Origin: Flavobacteriaceae bacterium
GTDB taxonomy: Bacteria > Bacteroidota > Bacteroidia > Flavobacteriales > Flavobacteriaceae
Assembly: GCA_013214275.1 (NCBI GenBank)
Contig: JABSPP010000025.1
Span: forward strand, 1 to 11,398
DNA length: 11,398 nt
Reading direction: 5' to 3'
Position numbers and translations under genes: made by a program. Below are positions 6,141 through 11,398 of this stretch, one piece after another. Within the stretch, counting starts at the first letter, position 1, and each line of letters starts with the position of its first letter. The notes under the pieces were generated by a model, which worked only from the letters and a program-made list of their open reading frames with translations, did no database searches and was not told the DNA's origin.

Positions 6141-6805
6141 AATTCAATTTTTTTTCGATCGGCCTTCTTCTTGTTTTTAAAGGCAGCTCTATATTCATAG
6201 AGTAATACTTTAACATCATCTTCCATCTTATCACCCAGTTCTCCAACTGAGTTCATATTGTATCCATAAAGCAAATCAGTAGATTTGTCTGAATCGTTCT
6301 TCCTTCCTCGAAGTTTCAAATCTTTGTCGATGATAAATATGAGGTTAGAATAACCGTCTGTTAGGGTTTTGTTGGTATTTAAGCTTTTGAATAGTGTTGT
6401 TATTTGTTTATTGGAAAGGCCAACAAATTTCCATTTGGTCATATCAGTAAATTGTCCCAGTTTTTTCTGAAGTTCGGTAATTTGACTTTGCCTAGAGATT
6501 GGATAAATTGCCACGGCTTGAAATGCTTGATATCCATAAAAATCTTTGTAGATTTTTTGGTTTACATTAAAAACTCCTCCTTTTGCCATTTCTATATCGT
6601 TGCCAACAAAGCACAGAATACTTATATTTCCTTTAAAACTAATCTGTTTTGTACTGTCTAGTTGTTGAATATCCAAGACTCGTTCTGTGAGAACAGGAAG
6701 TTTCGTCCAGTTAACGACTCCCATAGATAGTATTAAAAAAAATAGTAAAGGACAAATGAAAAGAATTACCAGTACCAATCGTTTCTTTGTTATCTTCATC
6801 TTCAT
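6137..6805 (-). CDS. Membrane-anchored SCO/thioredoxin-like protein lacking copper ligands
   Basis: The leftmost in-frame start is a TTG at 6817, but the ATG at 6805 (222 residues) or 6799 is more natural. An anchor helix covers about 10-30 (VLVILFICPLLFFLILSMG). The soluble part follows a thioredoxin/SCO-like order: a short strand ISILCFVGND where SCO1 has its CxxxC, then a helix (MAKGGVFNVNQKIYKDF), and a late strand NLIFIIDKDLKLRGR matching LFALVDKQGYIRS of its neighbour. Neither the second Cys nor the His ligand is present, so copper binding in the SCO manner is unlikely. The C-terminus is helical and lysine-rich. Its stop overlaps the SCO1 start by four bases (ATGA), so the two are probably made together. 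A partner or regulator of SCO1 is a reasonable guess. I do not know a named family. Confidence 0.75.
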   Translation of the reverse strand: MKMKITKKRLVLVILFICPLLFFLILSMGVVNWTKLPVLTERVLDIQQLDSTKQISFKGNISILCFVGNDIEMAKGGVFNVNQKIYKDFYGYQAFQAVAIYPISRQSQITELQKKLGQFTDMTKWKFVGLSNKQITTLFKSLNTNKTLTDGYSNLIFIIDKDLKLRGRKNDSDKSTDLLYGYNMNSVGELGDKMEDDVKVLLYEYRAAFKNKKKADRKKIEL

Positions 6806-6828
6806 AATTTGTTGCAAATAAAACCCTT

Positions 6829-6853
6829 GTAAAGGTTTAGTTAGGTAAAGGTT
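6829..6853 (-). repeat. Direct repeat upstream of the SCO-like gene
   Basis: GTAAAGGTT occurs at 6829-6837 and again at 6845-6853, a 16-base period, 24-48 bases upstream of the ATG at 6805. Tandem half-sites in this position could bind a regulator of the four-gene assembly unit. No exact TAnnTTTG box was found here; TTTATTTG, with one mismatch, lies between the repeat and the start. Confidence 0.3.
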
Positions 6854-6914
6854 AGCATCTCAGTTTAAAGAAATGGTTTTATATTGATAGTTCGTGCATG
6901 GATGTATATGTGTA

Positions 6915-6943
6915 AAAAAAGGCGGTTGAAACCACCCTTTTTA
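6915..6943 (-). terminator. Rho-independent terminator after the subunit IV gene
   Basis: On the minus strand AAAAAGGGTGGTT and AACCGCC followed by T7 form a 12-13 bp hairpin with a tiny loop and a strong U-tract, just after the subunit IV stop. The one imperfect position is a U-G wobble on the minus strand but an A-C mismatch on the plus strand, so the structure is tuned for minus-strand transcripts. It separates the ctaB/cox unit from the SCO unit. Confidence 0.85.
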
Positions 6944-6948
6944 TATTT

Positions 6949-7290
6949 TTACCAACGCACCAAGGGCGCTAATGTATCATATAAATAATCCCCCTCTATG
7001 AGGAGCAGAGTAACTAGGTATATAATTAAAAATACTGCTGTCCAGACAACAGCTCTTCTAAACCACGTTTTTTCACCTTCCATATGCATAAAGGTCCACG
7101 TAATACCATATGCTTTAGCTAGAGTAAGGATGATAAATATCCAATTTAGCCAACTTGTTCCCCATCCGTTGAGGTGTAAGGCCTCTGGTTTAAAAATACC
7201 TAATAGAACTTCAACAATTGTAATAATAGATAATATAAAGAATACGTTCCATATTCTTCTTACGTTTGAGTTGTCGTGTGCATGTGCCAT
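6949..7290 (-). CDS. Cytochrome c oxidase subunit IV (prokaryotic caa3/bo3 type)
   Basis: This small integral membrane subunit has 113 residues and three membrane helices at about 13-33, 46-65 and 78-97. The family signature is visible in the second loop: LAKAYGITWTFMHMEGEKTWFR. The N-terminus MAHAHDNS is His-rich, as is common in the Bacteroidota members. This subunit has no redox centre and is thought to aid assembly or stability of the oxidase. It follows the long subunit III after 20 bases and is the last gene before the terminator at 6915-6943. Confidence 0.92.
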   Translation of the reverse strand: MAHAHDNSNVRRIWNVFFILSIITIVEVLLGIFKPEALHLNGWGTSWLNWIFIILTLAKAYGITWTFMHMEGEKTWFRRAVVWTAVFLIIYLVTLLLIEGDYLYDTLAPLVRW

Positions 7291-7310
7291 CGAATTCTTT
7301 CTTTATAATA

Positions 7311-8315
7311 TTAAACTAAATAGAAGAAGGTAAATACAAATACCCATACTAAATCTACAAAGTGCCAGTATAGTCCTACTTTTTCTACCATTTCATAATG
7401 TCCTCTGCGCTCATAGGTTCCTACGATAACGTTAAAGAAAATAATGATATTAATCACAATACCTGAAAATACGTGGAATCCATGAAATCCAGTAATAAAA
7501 AAGAAGAAGTCAGCAAAAATAGTATTTCCATATTCGTTTACTTTTAGGTTTGCGCCTTCTACTACAAGTTTTCCTTTTGCCAATTCTGAGGCTCCTACTT
7601 CTCTAGAGAAGACTATTTTTTCTTTTTTTTCTAGGTTTATTTTTTCACTTCGAATGTGAACATCGGGATCTGCTTGGTAAGAAGCGATAATTTGTGGGAT
7701 AGAGTAAGTAGCTACGGCTTTACCCGACTCGAACCACAAACCGTTTTTTCTAGTGTGAGTTACTTTCTCATCTCCACGGTCTCCGGTGACAAAATCTGCT
7801 AGGGCTATTTGCTTGAATTTCATTTCTCCATCTATTTCTTTCTCTTTAACAAACTGAAGTATTTTTCCGTCTGTGGTTTTAACGGCTCCATAGCTACCAT
7901 TGATAAATGTTTTCCACTCCCATGCTTGAGATCCAACAAAGACTAGACCTCCAAGGATCGTAGCAAACATATACCAAATAACTTTCTTTTGATTCATCTT
8001 GTGGCCTGCATCAACAGCCAAGACCATGGTTACTGACGAAAAAATTAGGACAAAAGTCATAAAAGCAACGTAGTACATGGGGTATTCTCCATGGATAAAA
8101 GGAATGTGTGTGAACACCTCATCTGCGATAGGCCACGAATCAATAAACTTAAAGCGTGTCAATCCGTAAGCTGCCAAAAACCCAGAGAACGTGAGGGCAT
8201 CAGAAACGATAAAGAACCACATCATCATTTTACCATAACTTGCTCCAAATGGTTTTACTCCACCACCACCCCAAGTGGGCTTGTTTTCTGAGGGTACAGC
8301 TACGTTTGCTTCCAT
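7311..8315 (-). CDS. Cytochrome c oxidase subunit III, long form with periplasmic-type insert
   Basis: Subunit III is a membrane subunit that stabilises proton pumping by subunit I. At 334 residues it is longer than the usual 190-270. The helices are at about 28-52, 80-102, 112-132, 266-292 and 312-333. Family residues include SDALTFSGFLAAY (38-50), AWEW (131-134), TGFHGFHVFSG (275-285) and YWHFVDLVWVFVF (316-328). Between the third and fourth visible helices there is a hydrophilic block of about 125 residues (140-264), rich in Lys, Glu and Val with no Cys, which is absent from the short paralogue next door. The ATG at 8315 follows a 49-base gap holding a minus-strand TAATTTTG (8346-8353), so an internal promoter is possible. 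Confidence 0.94.
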   Translation of the reverse strand: MEANVAVPSENKPTWGGGGVKPFGASYGKMMMWFFIVSDALTFSGFLAAYGLTRFKFIDSWPIADEVFTHIPFIHGEYPMYYVAFMTFVLIFSSVTMVLAVDAGHKMNQKKVIWYMFATILGGLVFVGSQAWEWKTFINGSYGAVKTTDGKILQFVKEKEIDGEMKFKQIALADFVTGDRGDEKVTHTRKNGLWFESGKAVATYSIPQIIASYQADPDVHIRSEKINLEKKEKIVFSREVGASELAKGKLVVEGANLKVNEYGNTIFADFFFFITGFHGFHVFSGIVINIIIFFNVIVGTYERRGHYEMVEKVGLYWHFVDLVWVFVFTFFYLV

Positions 8316-8364
8316 AAAATTTGTGTTAAATTTTTAATGACTTGCCAAAATTAATCAATTTTCA

Positions 8365-8952
8365 TTATCTGATGAAACAGAAAAATAAAAATAAGTAAAT
8401 CCATAAAATATCTACGAAATGCCAGAAGATTGCTCCTAGTTCAAACCCAAGCGTATCGCCTTGTGAGTACTTGTTTTTGTAATGATTATAAATAACAACC
8501 ATTAGTGAAATTATCCCTGCTGCAAGGTGTAAAACATGCATGAGTGTGACTCCAATTAAGAATGATGTGGAGACAGTACTAGATTTTCCTGTAAAGTAGA
8601 GTCCACCAGCTTCTAATTCTTTGAAACCAATCCACTGTTGAAAAACAAAACCGTATCCCAATCCTAAGGTGATGATGAGTAAAATTCTAGAAATATCCTT
8701 TTGATTTTTTTTTAAAAATCTTTGGGATAAGAGTAGGGTAATACTGCTGCATACTATGAATGCGGTACTTGTGTAGAATGCATTAGGAAGATCAAAAGTA
8801 ACCCAGTCATCACGTTTCATGCTGATTACATACGCACTGGTTAGTCCAGCAAAAAACATGACCATGCTAATCATAGAGACCCAGAGCATGGGTTTTGCCG
8901 ATTTTTTTTTCGCAACATTTAGTTCTGCTTGTAATTCTTTTCTCTCCATCAT
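8365..8952 (-). CDS. Cytochrome c oxidase subunit III, short form
   Basis: This protein has 195 residues from ATG 8952. An upstream in-frame codon at 8955 is TTG, and the ATG at 8949 is also possible. Five membrane helices lie at about 23-44, 59-77, 90-107, 130-153 and 173-193. Family residues are LTSAYVIS near the first helix, LMHVLHLAAG (about 137-146) and FWHFVDILWIYLFLFF near the end. It overlaps the ctaB stop by one base (TGATG), which indicates translational coupling. Two different subunit III genes in tandem are a known arrangement in Flavobacteriia. The two are too divergent to be a recent duplication. Whether both sit in the same complex is not known to me. Confidence 0.92.
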   Translation of the reverse strand: MMERKELQAELNVAKKKSAKPMLWVSMISMVMFFAGLTSAYVISMKRDDWVTFDLPNAFYTSTAFIVCSSITLLLSQRFLKKNQKDISRILLIITLGLGYGFVFQQWIGFKELEAGGLYFTGKSSTVSTSFLIGVTLMHVLHLAAGIISLMVVIYNHYKNKYSQGDTLGFELGAIFWHFVDILWIYLFLFFCFIR

Positions 8953-9854
8953 CAATGTAAAAATTTGTCTATGACGTATATCATTTGAACTCCTGTAATG
9001 TAAAGTACACTGGCGAGCATTAATTTTCTTGCTTGTAAATCGGTTTGTTTTTGATGTAATTGAATCCCGAAATACATCATAATGCCTCCTAGAATGCTTA
9101 TGGCAATGGCTGTTGGGGGAGTGATATAAAATTGTCCTGTCATCTTTAAAACGGGAGCTGCTGAGACGAGAATCATAATAGCAGTGTAAAAGATAATCTG
9201 TCTTGTTGCTCCTCGATCTTTTTTATCCATGGGCAGCATTTTGAGTCCTGCCTTTTGATATTCTTCAAATTGTAGCCATCCAATTGCCCAAAAGTGTGGG
9301 AACTGCCAAAAAAACTGAACCATAAAGAGAAATCCAGCTTCTATTCCAAAATGACCTGTGGCTGCCAGCCATCCTAACATAAAGGGAATGGCTCCAGGAA
9401 ATGCTCCGACAAAAACAGCCAAGGGTGTAATGGATTTCATAGGGGTGTACACACAGGTATATAGAAAAATGGAGATGGCTCCAAACAGGGCACTCTTTGG
9501 ATTGATATTGTATAAAATGGCTATTCCTCCCAGGGTGAAAATAACTGCTAATACAAGTGCAAAGGTAATTGACATCCTGCCTGCTGGCAGTGGCCTATTC
9601 ATGGTTCTTTGCATTAAAGCATCTGTAGTTTTTTCTATTATTTGGTTGAATGTATTGGAGGCAGCAACCATTAGAAATCCTCCTAAACTCAATAGAAGGA
9701 GTGTCGGATAATGGATGGTTTTTACTGCTAACAGGTACCCTGCAACGGAGGAGAAAACAACACTCAGAGACAAGCCAACTTTCATAAGTTGCTTTAGGTC
9801 TGAAACCCAAGTTTTCAAGGAAATTTTAGTGTCGATAGTCGTCGTAAAATTCAT
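8952..9854 (-). CDS. ctaB: Protohaem IX farnesyltransferase (haem O synthase)
   Basis: This enzyme transfers a farnesyl group from farnesyl diphosphate to haem B, giving haem O, the precursor of haem A in aa3/caa3 oxidases. It is a UbiA-superfamily membrane protein of 300 residues with about eight to nine helices. The first prenyl-diphosphate motif is Asn70-QII-Glu74-KTT-Asp78, followed by ALMQRTMNRPLPAGR; a Glu replaces the usual first Asp. The second region is YTPMKSITPLAVFVGAFPG, and the late loop carries FEEYQKAGLKMLPMDKKD. An in-frame ATG at 9902 would add 16 residues. I prefer 9854 because a TATCTTTGCA promoter lies inside that extension, and because family members begin close to this Met. 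It is the first gene of the unit continuing to subunit IV. Confidence 0.95.
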   Translation of the reverse strand: MNFTTTIDTKISLKTWVSDLKQLMKVGLSLSVVFSSVAGYLLAVKTIHYPTLLLLSLGGFLMVAASNTFNQIIEKTTDALMQRTMNRPLPAGRMSITFALVLAVIFTLGGIAILYNINPKSALFGAISIFLYTCVYTPMKSITPLAVFVGAFPGAIPFMLGWLAATGHFGIEAGFLFMVQFFWQFPHFWAIGWLQFEEYQKAGLKMLPMDKKDRGATRQIIFYTAIMILVSAAPVLKMTGQFYITPPTAIAISILGGIMMYFGIQLHQKQTDLQARKLMLASVLYITGVQMIYVIDKFLH

Positions 9855-9871
9855 TAGAATGAAATCGAATG

Positions 9872-9879
9872 CAAAGATA
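9872..9879 (-). promoter_or_regulatory. -7 box of the ctaB/cox operon
   Basis: The minus strand reads TATCTTTG followed by CA, an exact and very typical Bacteroidota -7 element, 17 bases before the ATG at 9854. The start site would fall roughly 6 bases downstream, giving a short leader and fixing 9854 as the translation start. A TTG lies upstream, but closer than the ideal -33 spacing. Confidence 0.6.
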
Positions 9880-9972
9880 CTTGATAACAACGAAAAATCC
9901 ATGATTTTTCTATGATAATCGCATGGACTTTAGGGAAAATACATGGAGGTAGCCTATTCTTTGATTTAAGAG

Positions 9973-9999
9973 AATTCTTTACAAGCTAGCTTAAGAATT
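9973..9999. repeat. Nested dyad between ctaB and the transposase remnant
   Basis: AATTCTT (9973-9979) and AAGAATT (9993-9999) flank the perfect 10-base palindrome AAGCTAGCTT (9983-9992), with three extra bases (TAC) on one side. It could be a protein-binding site, a cruciform or part of the insertion-sequence end. The rest of the 9903-10069 gap has no coding sequence I can support. Confidence 0.3.
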
Positions 10000-10014
10000 T
10001 GTCATAAATCTATT

Positions 10015-10054
10015 TACAAACTCACCTTACGCAAGATTAGGTTGAGATTTTGTA
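10015..10054. repeat. Imperfect inverted repeat ahead of the transposase remnant
   Basis: TACAAACTCACCT (10015-10027) and AGGTTGAGATTTTGTA (10039-10054) are complementary apart from small gaps and enclose 11 bases. The position just upstream of the transposase resembles the leader hairpins known in some insertion sequences, where they block translation from outside transcripts. It may also mark the element's left end. Neither role can be shown here. Confidence 0.3.
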
Positions 10055-10096
10055 TTTTTAACTTATGAATTGTTGATAAGTAATATTGTATTTGAT

Positions 10097-10771
10097 ATGG
10101 AAAATTTTGTTGACTTGTATACAGATTATCTGATTACCTCAAGTTCCTACACAACTGCAACAGGGATGGCTTCTTTACTATCGATTAAACATGACAAGAT
10201 TACCCAAGAGTTATCAAAGGGGAATTACGACAGTAAGTTTTTATGGAAAAAAGCAAAGCCCTATGTTGAAGAGTTGACTCAATCTAAAGAGGTCATAGTT
10301 TTAAGTTTTGATGATTCAATACAAGAGAAGCAATATACAGATGAGAGTGAGTTGAATTGTTGGCATTATGATCATGTTTTTGGCAGATCGGTAAAAGGGG
10401 TTAATTTTTTGACTGCATTATTGGAAGTTGGCGGTATGCGTATTCCTTGTGGTGTTGAATTTATCAAGAAAGATCTTTGGATAACGGACCCAAAGACAGG
10501 GAAGAAAAGACGTAAAAGTAGCACTACCAAGAATGAACTGTTTAGAAAAATGCTTGTTGAATGCTATGGGAAGTTTTTGTTTGATTATGTTCTAGCAGAT
10601 AGTTGGTTTAGTTCAGTAGAGAATATGATTTGTTGTAAAGAAGAATTAAAGCAGGATTTTATTATGGCACTCAAAAGCAATCGTAAGGTAGCTTTGTCAA
10701 AACAAGATAAAGAAAATAAGCAATACATAAGTATTGAATTAGCCATCCCCTGTTTTTTTAAAAGGTCATAA
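10097..10771 (+). pseudogene. IS4-superfamily (IS701-like) transposase, 3' truncated
   Basis: This is the N-terminal and central part of a DDE transposase. The ATG at 10097 (MENFVDLYTDYL) is the natural start; only TTG codons lie further upstream in frame. Counting from that Met, the first catalytic Asp is in VLSFDDSIQEK (about 72-73) and the second in LADSWFSS (about 168). Between them are the family phrases CWHYDHVFGRSVKGVNFL and KTGKKRRKSSTTKNELFRKM. After ALKSNRKVALS, SIELAIP is the last family-like stretch. The frame then picks up CFFKRS and stops at 10771, inside the tail of the opposing transposase. The last domain with the catalytic Glu (YREK region) is missing, so the protein cannot transpose. 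The likely cause is insertion of the second element, or a deletion between the two. The missing 3' part may lie beyond the window. Confidence 0.85.
10746..10771. other. Junction between two insertion sequences
   Basis: The coding similarity of the plus-strand transposase ends near 10746, and the minus-strand transposase stops at 10758. The frames overlap across 10758-10771. The segment containing CATCCCCTGTTTTTTTAA (from 10744) lies just outside the minus-strand gene and is the likeliest place for that element's terminal inverted repeat. The other end and any target duplication are outside the window, so the exact boundary is not fixed. Confidence 0.45.
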
Positions 10772-11398
10772 AATTTAGTTTGTATTGATCTTCAAGTGGA
10801 GGTGTCCGCTGTATTTTCCACCTACCCTTTGTAGGCATGAGTAAAATGGCTACCACTTTACTGATTTTGTAATAGATAAAATTGGTTAGTTCCCTTACTA
10901 CATGTTTATTGAGATAGTTATACCCTGCATCTAACAAGAGTTCAAAATGTATCGCCTTTATTTTCTTATAAATCATGTGCATGGCAACGGTTAACAATGC
11001 TAGCATAGATTGTAATCCAGTAAAGGTTTTAATTTGAATGCTCTCTAGTTTGTATTGCTGTTTTACATGCCTGTGGTATTCTTCTATAGACCATCTTAGC
11101 CCATAGCCTTTGAACGCCCACTGCGCCGCTTCTAAAGCAGAGATTAATGTGCTTTTTACCAGTAAATAACATAAACCACCATGGGCTGTATCTCTGGAGA
11201 TCACTAACCATAATGCTTTTGTTTTTCCCTTGCTATTGTCAAGGACTTTTACCGCTGTCAGTTCATAAGTTTTCAAAACAGGTTTATCTTTCTTTATCTT
11301 GGTAACACTCTGAGTGCATAGAAACATTGCTTTTTTAGCGATTTTCTCAACACTCATAGATTCGCCTTTATAAATTAGCTTGGTGTTTCTTTTTAAAC
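10758..11398 (-). CDS. IS4-family transposase, C-terminal part (gene continues past the window)
   Basis: The frame is open from the window edge (11398) to the stop at 10758. The ATG at 11357 is internal, since 13 further in-frame codons upstream (LKRNTKLIYKGES) read like the family. The IS4 signature Y(2)R(3)E(6)K is intact: YGLRWSIEEYHRHVK, with Tyr85, Arg88, Glu92 and Lys99 counted from the internal Met. Glu92 is the third catalytic residue. Preceding strands (KALWLVISRD, GGLCYLLVKS) and the helical C-terminus (LLTVAMHMIYKKIKAIHF) also fit. The first two catalytic Asp residues would lie outside the window, so I cannot say whether the gene is complete. It belongs to a different group from the plus-strand transposase and points the opposite way. 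Confidence 0.88.
   Translation of the reverse strand, partial: LKRNTKLIYKGESMSVEKIAKKAMFLCTQSVTKIKKDKPVLKTYELTAVKVLDNSKGKTKALWLVISRDTAHGGLCYLLVKSTLISALEAAQWAFKGYGLRWSIEEYHRHVKQQYKLESIQIKTFTGLQSMLALLTVAMHMIYKKIKAIHFELLLDAGYNYLNKHVVRELTNFIYYKISKVVAILLMPTKGRWKIQRTPPLEDQYKLNFMTF

Noticed and set aside
6829..6853. CRISPR-like repeat array
   Set aside because: Only two 9-base copies with a 7-base gap; no array of uniform spacers and no cas genes anywhere in the window.
9358..9711. Plus-strand open frame inside ctaB
   Set aside because: It is antisense to a conserved membrane enzyme; no independent evidence for coding.
9855..9902. N-terminal extension of CtaB to the ATG at 9902
   Set aside because: The extension contains the TATCTTTGCA promoter and has no resemblance to the family N-terminus.
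10097..11398. Possible novel two-gene mobile or defence module
   Set aside because: Both frames carry DDE/IS4-type transposase motifs; the tail-to-tail layout is explained by two insertion sequences.

Overview
The window looks like chromosomal DNA from a marine- or soil-type Flavobacteriia (Bacteroidota). The evidence is low G+C, promoters of the Bacteroidota TAnnTTTG type, and gene families and an oxidase layout typical of that class (two subunit III genes, a subunit III with a large insert, SCO1 beside a DUF420 protein). I cannot name a genus. Nearly all genes run on the minus strand, so the account below follows transcription where that helps.

Positions 1-1273 (minus) hold a compact overlapping signalling operon: a single-domain CheY-like receiver (first, GTG start), an H-NOX haem gas sensor, and the N-terminal part of a coiled-coil/PAS sensor kinase cut by the window edge. 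The H-NOX has the haem ligand His104 and the YxSxR motif, but only Phe at the positions that hydrogen-bond O2 in the O2-binding family member, so an NO sensor feeding a kinase and a receiver is the likely reading. A 16-nt imperfect-free palindrome (8-bp arms) lies just upstream of its candidate promoter. Upstream again is tRNA-Cys(GCA) with its own promoter-like box.

Positions 1479-4740 hold a lone plus-strand gene for a secreted protein of unknown function, then on the minus strand tsaB (tRNA t6A synthesis) and a TolC-family outer-membrane efflux protein with no adaptor or pump gene beside it.

Positions 4741-9902 (minus) are respiratory. The upstream unit is ctaB (haem O synthase), a short subunit III, a long subunit III with a ~120-residue insert, and subunit IV, closed by a strong terminator at 6915-6943. 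The downstream unit holds four tightly overlapping genes: a membrane-anchored SCO-like protein without copper ligands, a canonical SCO1/SenC, a DUF420 (CtaM-like) membrane protein, and a tiny membrane protein with a CAMC motif. Together they suggest haem supply, subunits III/IV and copper-centre assembly for a caa3/aa3-type cytochrome c oxidase; subunits I and II and haem A synthase are not in the window.

Positions 9903-11398 are a mobile-element scar: the 5' two thirds of an IS4-superfamily (IS701-like) transposase on the plus strand runs into the 3' end of a different IS4-family transposase on the minus strand, whose reading frame stays open to the window edge. The first transposase has lost its last catalytic residue, so that element is dead. 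I found no CRISPR array, riboswitch, prophage or recognisable new defence system. The points most worth a second look are the gas-sensing operon with its palindrome, the ligand-less SCO paralogue, the CAMC mini-protein, and the insert in subunit III.
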